A DNA stretch of 64,000 nt from contig NZ_CP100416.1 in the NCBI RefSeq assembly GCF_026017845.1, positions 9,298,334 through 9,362,333 on the forward strand, written 5' to 3'. The position numbers and the translations under genes were made by a program. The first letter of the stretch is position 1; every line of letters begins with the position of its first letter. This stretch comes from Amycolatopsis mediterranei. GTDB lineage: Bacteria > Actinomycetota > Actinomycetes > Mycobacteriales > Pseudonocardiaceae. The notes beneath the pieces are model-generated. The model ran no database searches, was not told the origin of the DNA, and was given only the letters and a program-made list of their open reading frames with translations. Below are positions 14,851-23,559 of this stretch, piece by piece.

Positions 14851-17800
14851 ATGGACGGGCTTCGCATCACGCTGCTGGGCACGTTCCAGGTGTCCCGGGG
14901 TGACACGATCCTGCCCGTCCCGGGCGCGCGGTTGCAGGCCCTGCTCGTCCGGCTGGCGCTCGCCGGGGGCCGCGCGGTCGAGCCGGGCGTGCTGGTCGAC
15001 GCGGTGTGGGGCGGCGAACCGCCGTCCGGCACCGCCTCCGCCCTGCAGACCCTCGTCTCCCGGCTGCGCCGCGCCCTCGCCCCGGCCGACGGCGTGCTCG
15101 TGCAGGTCGCGGGCGGCTACCGGCTGGCGGTCGCCGACGTGGACGCCCTGCGCTTCGAACAGCTCACCGCGGCCGGCCGGGAGCGGCTGCGGGCCGGGGA
15201 CGCCGAAGCCGCGAGCGCCGCCCTGGCCGAGGCGGTGGACTTGTGGGGCGAGCCCGTGCTCATCACCGCCGTCGCCCCGGCGGTGGCGACCCGGCTGACC
15301 CGGCTGTCGATCGAGGCCGTCGCCGACCTCGCCGACGCCGAGCTGGCGCTGGGCCGCGCCGAGCCGGCCGCCGCCCGGCTGACCGGGCTGCTGGCCGAGC
15401 ACCCGGCGCACGAGCGGGCGGCGGCCCTGCTGATGGACGCGCTCGCCGCGCAAGGGCGTCAGGCCGAAGCGCTGACCGTCTACGAGGGGGTCCGCCGGAC
15501 CCTGGCCGATGCCCTCGGCGCCGACCCGGGCACCGCGCTGCGGGACCGCCACCTGCGCCTCCTGCAGCCCCTCCCGGCCCCGGCCCCGGCCCCGGACCGG
15601 GCCCGGCCCGCTCCCCTGCCCGCGCCGCTGACCAGCTTCATCGGCCGCGACGACGACCTCGCGCGCCTCTCCGCCCTGCTCACGACCGCACGGCTGGTCA
15701 CCGTCCTCGGCCCCGGCGGCGCCGGCAAGACCCGGCTCGCGCTGGAGGCGGCCCGCCGGTACGGCCACGACGTCCGGCTCATCGACCTCGCCTCCGTCAC
15801 CGAACCGGCGAAGGTCGCGGCGGCCGTGCTCGCCGGGATCGGCCTGCGCGGCAGCGCCCTGTTCGACGCCCGCAAGCGCGCCGGGACCGACGAGCTGGCC
15901 GTGCTCGCCGCCGAGCTCGGCGGCCGGGAAAGCCTGCTGCTGATCGACAACTGCGAGCACTTGATCGACGCCGTGGCCCACTTGGTCGCGACGCTGCTGC
16001 CCCGCTGCGCCGGCCTGCGGGTGCTCGCCACCAGCCGCGAACCCCTGGCCGTGGACGGCGAAGCGCTGGTGCCGCTCGGCCCGCTCGCGCTGCCCGGCCC
16101 GGACGACGACGAGGTCCGCGCGGTGGCCTCGGTGCGCTTGTTCACCGAGCGGGCCGCCGCCGTGCGCCCCGGCTTCGACGTCGACGAAACCACGCGGCCC
16201 GACATCGTCCGCGTGGTGCGCGGCCTGGACGGCCTGCCGCTGGCCCTCGAGCTGTCCGCCGCCCGGTTGCGGACGCTGTCGCTGCCCGACCTGGCCGACG
16301 GGCTCGCCGACCGGTTCCGGCTGCTCACCACCGGCAGCCGCACCGCGCCGCCGCGGCACCGCACCCTGCGTGCGGTCATCGCGTGGAGCTGGGAGCTGCT
16401 CGACGAGCGCGAACGCACGGTCGCGGAGCGGATTTCCGTCCTGCCCGGCGGCGTCACGCCCGCCTCGGCCGCCGCCGTCTGCGCGGGCACCACCGTGCCC
16501 GCCGTCGAGCTCCCCGACCTGCTCGCCGCCCTCGTCGACCGGTCGCTGCTGCAGCTCGCGCCCGGCACCGGCCGCTACCGCATGCTCGAAACCATCCGCG
16601 AGTACGGCATCGAACGTCTCGCCGACGACCTCGGCCCGGTACGCGACCTGGCCGCCGCCCACTTCACCGGGCTGATCGCCCGCCACGACGCCGAGCTGCG
16701 CGGGCCCGGCCAGCTGGCGGCCATCGAAGTCATCGGCGCCGAGTACGACAACACGCTCGCCGCCCTGCGTCACCTGTGCGCCACCCGCGACTCCGCCGCC
16801 GCGGTCGCGCTGGCCCTCGCGTTGACCTGGTACTGGCAGATGCTCGGCCGCGACTCCGACGCCTCCTACTGGCTGGGCGAAGCCTTGGCGGTGCCCGGCG
16901 GCGAGCCGACGGCCGAGCGGGACTGCGCCCGGGCCGCCCACCTGCTCAGCCGCGCGGACATCCTGTCCGGGATCAGCGCCAGGGAAGCCGCGGAAGACCG
17001 GGCGCAGATGCGCGAGCTGGCCGGACGGCTGCTGGCGCATCCGCGGCTGCCTGGCCACTACCGCGTGTTCGGCCCGATGCTGCTCTTCCTGCTGGGCGAC
17101 GAGACCGCACTCGCGATCTTCCGGCAGCTGGCCGTCGGTGACGACGGGTGGCTGGCCGCGCTGGCCCGGATGTTCCAGGCCGAAATCGCCGAAAACGCGG
17201 GCGAGCTCGACCGCGTCGGCGTCCACGTGGCGGCGGCGCTGGCCGGCTTCCGGCGGGCCGGCGACCGGTGGGGCCAGGCCGCGACGCTGCCGATGCGCGC
17301 CCAGCTGCGGCGCTACGACGACCTCGACGGCGCGCTCGCCGACCTGCGCGAGGCCCAGGCGCTGGCGGGCGAGTTCGGCGCGCTCAGCCTCGGTGACCGG
17401 CTCTACACCGACCTGCGCTGGATCGACCTGCACATCCGGCGCGACGAGACCGACCGGGCGCTGGCGGTGATCGGCTCGGCGCGGGAGCGGCTGCTGCGCG
17501 CGTCATCGGCGGAAACGCCGGTCCTGATCGACGGCTGGGAGGCCGGCCTGCGCGTGCGCCTGGGCGACCTGGCCGGGGCCGGGGCCCTGCTCGACGACGC
17601 CGAACGCCGGCTGCTCGACGACACGGGGTTCCCCTCCGACCACGCCCGGGCGCTGATCGCCGGCGCGCGGTCCGCGCTCTGCCTGGCCCGGGGCGACCAG
17701 GACGGCGCGAACAAGGCCGGGCAAGCGGCGTACGCGGCCGCGCTGGCGGCCCGGGACCTGCCGATCCTGTCGCTGGTGACGGTGCACACGGCCGCCCTCG

Positions 17801-18021
17801 CCGAAGCACGCGGGCGGCCGCGGGACTCGGCCGAGCTGCTCGGCGTCGCCGCCCGGCTGCGCGGTGCGCACGACCGCACCGATCCGCAGGTCCGCGAGCT
17901 CACCCACCGGGGCCGGGCCGCGCTGGGCGAGGACGAGTTCGCCGCGGCGTACGCGGAGGGCTGGGAGCTGGCGGCGACGACCGCCGTCGCCGCCGCCGAC
18001 CCGGCCCGGCTCGCGCTGTGA
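14851..18021 (+). CDS. SARP-family regulator with NB-ARC and TPR-like domains (AfsR type)
   Basis: Large transcription activator of 1056 residues. It has an OmpR-like winged-helix DNA-binding domain (about 1-90, GTFQVSRGDTILPVPGARLQALL), a bacterial transcriptional activation domain (about 95-245), and an NB-ARC ATPase with LGPGGAGKTRLALEA (P loop near 287) and LLLIDNCEHL. A long alpha-helical C-terminal region follows. The ATG at 14851 has only GGGG nearby. Members activate secondary-metabolism promoters through 11-bp-spaced repeats; such repeats occur at both flanking promoters. Its own stop codon lies within the repeats of the downstream promoter. Confidence 0.92.
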   Translation: MDGLRITLLGTFQVSRGDTILPVPGARLQALLVRLALAGGRAVEPGVLVDAVWGGEPPSGTASALQTLVSRLRRALAPADGVLVQVAGGYRLAVADVDALRFEQLTAAGRERLRAGDAEAASAALAEAVDLWGEPVLITAVAPAVATRLTRLSIEAVADLADAELALGRAEPAAARLTGLLAEHPAHERAAALLMDALAAQGRQAEALTVYEGVRRTLADALGADPGTALRDRHLRLLQPLPAPAPAPDRARPAPLPAPLTSFIGRDDDLARLSALLTTARLVTVLGPGGAGKTRLALEAARRYGHDVRLIDLASVTEPAKVAAAVLAGIGLRGSALFDARKRAGTDELAVLAAELGGRESLLLIDNCEHLIDAVAHLVATLLPRCAGLRVLATSREPLAVDGEALVPLGPLALPGPDDDEVRAVASVRLFTERAAAVRPGFDVDETTRPDIVRVVRGLDGLPLALELSAARLRTLSLPDLADGLADRFRLLTTGSRTAPPRHRTLRAVIAWSWELLDERERTVAERISVLPGGVTPASAAAVCAGTTVPAVELPDLLAALVDRSLLQLAPGTGRYRMLETIREYGIERLADDLGPVRDLAAAHFTGLIARHDAELRGPGQLAAIEVIGAEYDNTLAALRHLCATRDSAAAVALALALTWYWQMLGRDSDASYWLGEALAVPGGEPTAERDCARAAHLLSRADILSGISAREAAEDRAQMRELAGRLLAHPRLPGHYRVFGPMLLFLLGDETALAIFRQLAVGDDGWLAALARMFQAEIAENAGELDRVGVHVAAALAGFRRAGDRWGQAATLPMRAQLRRYDDLDGALADLREAQALAGEFGALSLGDRLYTDLRWIDLHIRRDETDRALAVIGSARERLLRASSAETPVLIDGWEAGLRVRLGDLAGAGALLDDAERRLLDDTGFPSDHARALIAGARSALCLARGDQDGANKAGQAAYAAALAARDLPILSLVTVHTAALAEARGRPRDSAELLGVAARLRGAHDRTDPQVRELTHRGRAALGEDEFAAAYAEGWELAATTAVAAADPARLAL

Positions 18022-18060
18022 GCGCGATGTGCGCGCCGTGTGCGTGACGGCCGTCAGTCT
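18016..18060 (+). promoter_or_regulatory. SARP-type direct repeats and -10 for the FAD monooxygenase gene
   Basis: Heptamers CTGTGAG (18016-18022), ATGTGCG (18027-18033) and GTGTGCG (18038-18044) at an 11-bp period, then ten bases, then CAGTCT (18055-18060). The same order, spacing and -10 sequence occur in front of the GDSL gene on the other strand. The first heptamer overlaps the stop of the SARP gene. Confidence 0.8.
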
Positions 18061-18096
18061 CGGGGCACGTCCAAGACCTCGAGAAAGCGGTTTGTC

Positions 18097-19593
18097 ATGC
18101 ACGACGTGGTGATCGTGGGAGCCGGCCCGGTCGGTCTGTTCCTGGCCTGCGAGCTCGGCCTCGCGGGCTGTTCGGTGTTGGTGCTCGAACGGGAGCCGGA
18201 GCCGCGGACCCCGTGGCGGAGCTTCCCGCTCGGCATGCGGGGCCTGTCGGGCGGCTCGGTCGAGGCGTTCTACCGACGCGGGATGCTGGCGCCGCTGCTG
18301 GCGGCGTCCGGTGTGGACGAACGGCCGGTCACGGACGAGCCGGCCCCGCCGCGGTCGGCCGGCCACTTCGCCGGAACGCCCGTCGACCCGGCCGACGTCG
18401 ACCTCGCCCGCCTGCCGTACCGGCTGCCCAGCCCGGCGCTGGACGGCATCATGACCAGTCTCGAGGCGGTGGAGACGGTCCTGGCCGAGCGGGCGGACAA
18501 GCTCGGTGTCGAGATCCGCCGCGGCGTCCCGGTCACGGCGATCACCCAGGACGCCCCGGTGGCGGTCGCCTGGGCCGGCGAGCAGGAATACCCGGCCCGC
18601 TGGCTGGTCGGCTGCGACGGCGGCCGCAGCACGGTCCGGCGGCTGGCGGGCTTCGAGTTCGCCGGCACCGAGCCGCAGCTGACCGGCTACCTCGCGCTGG
18701 TCACGCTGGCCGAGCCCGGTCTCCTCGCTCCGGGCTTCACCGTGACCCCGCAGGGCATGTACCTGACGATGTCCGAGCCGGGCCACCTGGGCGTCATGGA
18801 CTTCGACGGCGGCGCGTACGACCGTTCCCGGCCGCCGGCCCGCGAGCACCTCCAGTCGGTGCTGCGCCGCGTGTCCGGCACCGACGTGATGATCGGTGAA
18901 GTCCACTTCGCCTCCACGTTCACCGACCGCGCGAAGCAGGCGACCACGTACCGCCGCGACCGCATCCTGCTGGCCGGAGACGCGGCGCACATCCACTCGC
19001 CGTTGGGTGGCCAGGGCCTGAACCTCGGCCTCGGCGACGCGATGAACCTGGGCTGGAAGCTCGCGGCCACGGTGGCCGAGCGCGCCCCTGCGGGCCTGCT
19101 CGACACGTACACGGCCGAACGCCACCCGGTCGGCGCGTGGGTGCTCGACTGGTCACGGGCCCAGGTGGCGACCATGCGCCCGGACCCCCATTCCCGCGCG
19201 ATCCGGTCCGTGGTCCGCGATCTGCTGGCCACCCGCGACGGCACGACGTACGTCTTCGAGCGCACCAGCGGTACTTCGCTGCACTACGACCTGGGCGAAC
19301 CTGGCCTGGCCGGCCACAACGCCCCGGACTTCGCGCTGGCCAACGGAACCCGCGTCGGCGACCTGCTGCAGGACGGCCTCGGCGTCGCGCTCGACTTCGG
19401 CGTGGACGGGCCCCTACGGGAGGTGGTGCTGCGGTACCGCGACCGGATCCGGTACGTGGCCGGCCCGGCGCGCGACCACCTGGGCTTCGGCGCGGTGCTG
19501 GTCCGGCCGGACGGCATCGTCGCGTGGGCCGGCGACCGCGTCCCGGACCCCGGCTCGTTCGAACGGGCCGTGCGCCGCTGGTTCTCCACCTGA
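18097..19593 (+). CDS. FAD-dependent aromatic hydroxylase-type monooxygenase
   Basis: Flavoprotein monooxygenase of 498 residues in the PHBH/RdmE class. It has an N-terminal Rossmann motif (IVGAGPVGLFLACELG), the middle DG motif (LVGCDGGRSTVRRLAG), and the second FAD motif (LLAGDAAHIHSPLGGQGLN, near residue 294). These enzymes hydroxylate phenols or polyketide aromatic rings with NAD(P)H and O2. No polyketide synthase is in the window, so the substrate is unknown. The SARP-like promoter upstream ties it to the neighbouring regulator and, through the shared motif, to the GDSL hydrolase. Confidence 0.9.
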   Translation: MHDVVIVGAGPVGLFLACELGLAGCSVLVLEREPEPRTPWRSFPLGMRGLSGGSVEAFYRRGMLAPLLAASGVDERPVTDEPAPPRSAGHFAGTPVDPADVDLARLPYRLPSPALDGIMTSLEAVETVLAERADKLGVEIRRGVPVTAITQDAPVAVAWAGEQEYPARWLVGCDGGRSTVRRLAGFEFAGTEPQLTGYLALVTLAEPGLLAPGFTVTPQGMYLTMSEPGHLGVMDFDGGAYDRSRPPAREHLQSVLRRVSGTDVMIGEVHFASTFTDRAKQATTYRRDRILLAGDAAHIHSPLGGQGLNLGLGDAMNLGWKLAATVAERAPAGLLDTYTAERHPVGAWVLDWSRAQVATMRPDPHSRAIRSVVRDLLATRDGTTYVFERTSGTSLHYDLGEPGLAGHNAPDFALANGTRVGDLLQDGLGVALDFGVDGPLREVVLRYRDRIRYVAGPARDHLGFGAVLVRPDGIVAWAGDRVPDPGSFERAVRRWFST

Positions 19594-19613
19594 TCTCGGG
19601 GCAAGAACGGGAA

Positions 19614-19648
19614 CGGCCGCAACCGGAATTGTCACCCGGTTGCGGCCG
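19614..19648. terminator. Hairpin between convergent monooxygenase and EMGYN peptide genes
   Basis: A perfect 13-bp stem (CGGCCGCAACCGG at 19614-19626, its complement at 19636-19648) with a 9-base loop, in the 72 bp between two convergent genes. Confidence 0.8.
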
Positions 19649-19665
19649 CAGGGTCTGCGAAACCC

Positions 19666-19875
19666 TTAGTTGTAGCCCATTTCGTTGGGCGACACGCCGT
19701 TGTAGCCCATTTCGTCGGGCGACACGCCGTTGTACCCCATTTCACTGGGGTGGCCGGCGAGCACCGCCGTCGGCGCCGCGCCCTCCGCGGTGACGGCGGA
19801 AGCAGCGGAAGTACCCAGGACAGCAGCCGCGAACAGGGTCAACGCGACCGTCACGACCGCGCGGCGAACCCGCAT
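19666..19875 (-). CDS. Secreted small peptide with three EMGYN repeats
   Basis: 69 residues. A classical signal peptide (MRVRRAVVTVALTLFAAAVL... ending SAASA, about 27 residues) is followed by a short Ala-rich spacer. Three copies of EMGYN come next, separated by GVSPD and GVSPN; the last copy ends the protein at its final Asn. GGAGGA lies just before an ATGATG; the second ATG (19875) has the better spacing. I recognise no family. The exact repeats and C-terminal placement suggest a modified or processed core, or a short binding tag. It is divergent from a LAL-type regulator. Confidence 0.8.
   Translation of the reverse strand: MRVRRAVVTVALTLFAAAVLGTSAASAVTAEGAAPTAVLAGHPSEMGYNGVSPDEMGYNGVSPNEMGYN
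19669..19743 (-). repeat. In-frame 30-bp tandem repeat coding EMGYN units
   Basis: Two complete 30-bp periods plus a 15-bp half copy (unit starts near 19669, 19699 and 19729). Between the first two copies only the codon before the Pro codon differs (Asn versus Asp). It lies inside the peptide gene and is coding, not intergenic. Confidence 0.85.
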
Positions 19876-19899
19876 CATTCCTCCGGTGGTCAATCGGGG

Positions 19900-19914
19900 C
19901 GAAACTGAGTTTCG
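19900..19914. promoter_or_regulatory. Perfect 15-bp palindrome upstream of the EMGYN peptide gene
   Basis: CGAAACTGAGTTTCG, complementary arms of seven around a central G, 25 bp upstream of the peptide start. The position suits an operator or a 5' leader hairpin; the cognate protein is unknown. Confidence 0.5.
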
Positions 19915-20083
19915 GGCCCAGCGGACGTTCCCAGAGCCGGCACAACCAGCGGACAACGGACGGTTAATGGGCCGCCAACGTCAGGCGGCCAAAGGTGCCT
20001 TCCGAACAATTGCGGAACCACGCATTTCCAAAAACGGAACAGCAGATTGCCGAACGACGGGTCAGCCATGTCGCGTACACCTC

Positions 20084-20112
20084 TTGTTCAGCAGCTGTTT
20101 TTCTTCTATTAT
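20084..20112 (+). promoter_or_regulatory. Sigma-70-type promoter for the LAL regulator, leaderless
   Basis: TTGTTC at 20084-20089, 17 bp, then TATTAT at 20107-20112. The expected transcription start (about 20118-20120) coincides with the GTG at 20120, so the mRNA is probably leaderless. No ribosome-binding site is present, which agrees. Confidence 0.65.
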
Positions 20113-20119
20113 CGTGCGT

Positions 20120-22927
20120 GTGCAACCGCTCACGGACGGTGCTGACCTCCTGATCGGCCGGGACGGTGAGCTGTCCCGGCTCGCGGGCTGGGTGCACGAC
20201 GTGGCCGACGGCCGCGGGCGCGCGGTCCTGGTGGACGGCGAGCCGGGCATCGGCAAGTCCACCCTCGTCCAGGCCGCCTGCGCGATCGCCACCCGGGCCG
20301 GGTGCCAGGTCTTCCGCGGCGCCGGCGACGAACTGGGGCAGGCGCTCCCGCTGCTTCCCCTGCTGGACGCCCTGCGGATCACCGGTTCCGCATCGGATCC
20401 CCGGCGCGGGGCCATCGCCGGGCTCCTGCAGGGCGACACCGGCCGTGGCAAGGGCGCGGACCTCGCCGCGGCGGCCGCCGAACAGCTGCTGGCCCTGGTG
20501 GACGAGCTGTGCCACACCGGTCCGGTCGTGCTGGTGGTCGACGAGCTGCAGTGGGCCGACCGCGCGACCGTGGCGGTGTGGGGCAGGCTCGCCCGATCGG
20601 TCCGGCAGCTGCCACTGCTCCTGGTCGGTGTGCTGCGGCCGGTTCCGCGCCGCGACGACGTCCGCGCGCTGCGGCGGATCGTCGGGCCCGCCGAGCGGCT
20701 GCGGGTCGGCAGGCTCACCGAACCGGCGGCGCTCGAGCTGGTGGCGGAGCTGGCCGGCGGCAAGCCGGGCGACGAGCTGGCGCGGCTGGCCGACGGCGCC
20801 GCCGGCAACCCGTTGTACCTCACCGAACTGCTCGGGGCGCTGACCCGGAGTTCCTGCCTGGCCGTCGACGAGGCCGGGATCGCCGAGCTGACGGGCGGGC
20901 CCACCCCGGATTCGCTGCCGGAAGCAATCGCCGACCGGCTCGGTTTCCTGCCGGAGCCCACGCGGACCGTGCTGCGGACGGCCGCGCTGCTCGGCGTCGG
21001 CTTTTCGGTGGCGGACCTGACGATCGTGGCCGAGGCGGAGCTGACCGTTCTCCTGGCCGCGCTGGACGAAGCGCGGGCGGCCGGCGTGCTGGTGGCGGCC
21101 GGCGACGACCTGGCGTTCCGGCACCCCCTGATCCGCCAGGCCCTCTACGACGAACTGCCCGCCGGCATCCGGGTCGTCTGGCACCGGGCCGCCGCGCGGG
21201 CACTGGCCGACGCCGGTGCCCCGGTCGAGCGGGTCGCCCGCCAGCTGCTGCCCACGGTGTCGGCCGCGGACGCCGGCGAACCGGTGCCCCGCTGGGTCGT
21301 GGACTGGCTGCTCGGAGCCGCCGCCCCGCTGATCGGCCAGGCGCCCGAGGTCGCGGTCAAGCTCCTGCGCCGCGCGGTCCGGAGCGGCGACACCACCACC
21401 GGAGCGTTGAGCTGCCGGCTGGCCGAGGCGCTCTACCGGGTGGGCGACTTCGCCGAAGCCGAACGCGTCGCCGTCCGCGCACTGCCGCGGGCGCTCGACC
21501 CGGAGCTGCGCGTCGACCTGCACACGACGGTGACGCAGTGCCGGGCGATGACCGGCCGGTCCACCGAATCCCTCGCCGCGCTGAACCAGGCCGCGGCCGC
21601 ACCGGACCTGCCCGCCCGGCACCGGGCGCGGCTGCTCGTGCTCACCGCCCGCACGCACCGCGACCTCGGCGAAGTCGACACCGCCGCCCGGGTCGCCACC
21701 GCCGCGCTGGCCGAAGCGAGCGACGACCACTGGGCGACCGGGTGGGCCCTGCACGTGCTGAGCCTGGTGGCGATGATGCGCGGCGAGTGGACCGAAGCGC
21801 TGCCGCTGTTCGAGCGCGCGATGGCCACCGCTTCGGGCGACCCTGCGCTCACCGACCTCGGCCTGCTGCTGCGGATCAACCAAGCCGTCACCTTCGGCGC
21901 GCTCGACCGCTACCCCGACGCCCTCGCCGCCGCGGAGCGGGCCCGCGAGCGGGCGGACCGCGCCGGCAGCGTGGTGCGGCTGACCCAGGCGCAGAGCGCG
22001 CTCGGGCAGCTGCTGCTGGGCAGCGGGCGGTGGGACGACGCCGTGGCGGAGGTGGACGTCGTCCCGGACGACCTCAAGGATCCGAGCGTGGCCTGCTGCG
22101 ACCACGGCGTGGCCGCGATCATCCACTTCCACCGCGGCGAAACGGCCGAAGCGCACCGGCACCTGGACGTGGCGGCGCCGTGCGCGGAACGCATCGGCGG
22201 CCGGGTGGTCGAATCACTGACGCTGGCGCGCAGCCTCGCGTCGGAGCAGGCGGGCGAACCGGACCGGGCCCTCGCCGCGTTGACCGCCGCGCTGACGGCC
22301 GAAGACGAAGGCGAAGGCCTGCTCGGGGACGCCGTCCGGCTGGCCGTGGAAACCGGCGACACCGCCACCGCGGCCGAAATCGTGGCGCGGGTCGGCGTGA
22401 TCACGGCCGGGGCGGACGTCCCGCACCGCCAAGCGCTGGGCCGCTACTGCCGGGGAATGGCCGACCGGGACGCGGCGGAGTTGCTGCGCGCGGCCGACGG
22501 TTACCGCGACGCGGGCCGTCCCCTCCCCCGCGCCAAGGCCCTGGAAGCCGCGGCGATCGCGTTCGCCGAGGCCGGCGACCGCGGCTCGGCCCGGGCGGCG
22601 TTCACCCGCACGCTGGACCTGTACGGCACCCTGGGCGCGCACTGGGACGTGGCCCGGCTGCGCGCCCGCTTCCGGGCGTTCGGCATCCGGCGTGGCCCGA
22701 CGGTGAAGCACCGCCAGGCCACGCACGGCTGGGACAGCCTCACGCCGACGGAGACGAAGATCGCCGGCCTGGTGCTGGAAGGGTTGTCGAACCCGCAGAT
22801 CGCCACGCGGCTGTTCCTGTCCCCGCGTACGGTCGCCACGCACGTCTCGCACATCCTGGCCAAGCTCGGCGTGCATTCCCGCATCGACATCGCCCGGGAA
22901 GCAACCCGCAATTCGGCGTCGGGCTAG
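20120..22927 (+). CDS. LuxR-family ATPase regulator (LAL type)
   Basis: About 935 residues. An N-terminal AAA/STAND ATPase has DGEPGIGKSTLVQAA (Walker A near residue 40) and VVLVVDELQWADR (Walker B). A long helical TPR-like region follows, ending in a LuxR HTH (SLTPTETKIAGLVLEGLSNP, then SPRTVATHVSHILAKLGV). LAL proteins of the MalT group bind an inducer and activate nearby genes. The GTG at 20120 matches the predicted start of transcription; a GTG six bases earlier is also in frame. It is divergent from the EMGYN peptide gene and its end overlaps the next, convergent gene by four bases. Confidence 0.9.
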   Translation: MQPLTDGADLLIGRDGELSRLAGWVHDVADGRGRAVLVDGEPGIGKSTLVQAACAIATRAGCQVFRGAGDELGQALPLLPLLDALRITGSASDPRRGAIAGLLQGDTGRGKGADLAAAAAEQLLALVDELCHTGPVVLVVDELQWADRATVAVWGRLARSVRQLPLLLVGVLRPVPRRDDVRALRRIVGPAERLRVGRLTEPAALELVAELAGGKPGDELARLADGAAGNPLYLTELLGALTRSSCLAVDEAGIAELTGGPTPDSLPEAIADRLGFLPEPTRTVLRTAALLGVGFSVADLTIVAEAELTVLLAALDEARAAGVLVAAGDDLAFRHPLIRQALYDELPAGIRVVWHRAAARALADAGAPVERVARQLLPTVSAADAGEPVPRWVVDWLLGAAAPLIGQAPEVAVKLLRRAVRSGDTTTGALSCRLAEALYRVGDFAEAERVAVRALPRALDPELRVDLHTTVTQCRAMTGRSTESLAALNQAAAAPDLPARHRARLLVLTARTHRDLGEVDTAARVATAALAEASDDHWATGWALHVLSLVAMMRGEWTEALPLFERAMATASGDPALTDLGLLLRINQAVTFGALDRYPDALAAAERARERADRAGSVVRLTQAQSALGQLLLGSGRWDDAVAEVDVVPDDLKDPSVACCDHGVAAIIHFHRGETAEAHRHLDVAAPCAERIGGRVVESLTLARSLASEQAGEPDRALAALTAALTAEDEGEGLLGDAVRLAVETGDTATAAEIVARVGVITAGADVPHRQALGRYCRGMADRDAAELLRAADGYRDAGRPLPRAKALEAAAIAFAEAGDRGSARAAFTRTLDLYGTLGAHWDVARLRARFRAFGIRRGPTVKHRQATHGWDSLTPTETKIAGLVLEGLSNPQIATRLFLSPRTVATHVSHILAKLGVHSRIDIAREATRNSASG

Positions 22928-23466
22928 CGGGTCCCGGAGTTGCGGACCCGGCTCCACATCGGCACGACGAACCACCACAGCGAGAACCAGCCCAGCGCCC
23001 CGGCGGTGAACCACGCGGCGGGCGCGGGCCCGAGGGTGACGCTGAGGATGAGCAGCAGGGCCGAGCCGATGGACAGCATCAGCAAGGTGAGCCCGCACAA
23101 GGCGAACCGGCTGGAGGCCTCCACGAGCTGGCGCTTGAGCCGCCGCTGGTAGACGAGCCGGTGGAAGGCGGCGGGCGCGATCAGCAGCGCGGTGGCGGCG
23201 GCCCCGAGCACGAGTGCGGCCACGTAGACCCGCCGTTCGAACTCGGTGAGCGTCGCGAAGCGCGGTGTGAAGGCGACGGTGAGCAGGAAGGCGAGCAGCA
23301 GCTGCACGCCGGTCTGCGCGACCCGCACTTCTTGGAGTATTTCGGCGTAGTTGCGGTCCAGCCGCTGTGTCGGCGTCTCGTGGCGGACGGAGAAGTTCCA
23401 CTGGTCGTGGGCATCCGGGAGCTCGTCCAGCAGCGGCCGGGCCGGTTCGATCTCGTTCACCTTCAT
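22924..23466 (-). CDS. DUF6328-like membrane protein
   Basis: 180 residues with about four hydrophobic helices in the C-terminal two thirds, after a charged N-terminus. The segment RNYAEILQEVRVAQTGVQLLLAFLLT is typical of a family I recall as DUF6328, of unknown function. The ATG at 23466 has no strong ribosome-binding site. It is convergent with the LAL regulator (4-bp overlap) and divergent from the methyltransferase gene. Confidence 0.75.
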   Translation of the reverse strand: MKVNEIEPARPLLDELPDAHDQWNFSVRHETPTQRLDRNYAEILQEVRVAQTGVQLLLAFLLTVAFTPRFATLTEFERRVYVAALVLGAAATALLIAPAAFHRLVYQRRLKRQLVEASSRFALCGLTLLMLSIGSALLLILSVTLGPAPAAWFTAGALGWFSLWWFVVPMWSRVRNSGTR

Positions 23467-23559
23467 ACCGGAACGGTCCCGCGAACGCCGGAGCGAGACA
23501 TCGGTAGATCAAGGGATGTGGGAAGCGGCTGCAGCCGGCCCGAAGGTAGGTTCGGCGAC

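Noticed and set aside
14821..17433. Minus-strand open frame of 870 codons
   Set aside because: Antisense shadow of the SARP gene, low complexity and without domains.
19669..19743. CRISPR-like or non-coding tandem repeat
   Set aside because: The repeat unit is in frame, coding, and has no variable spacers.
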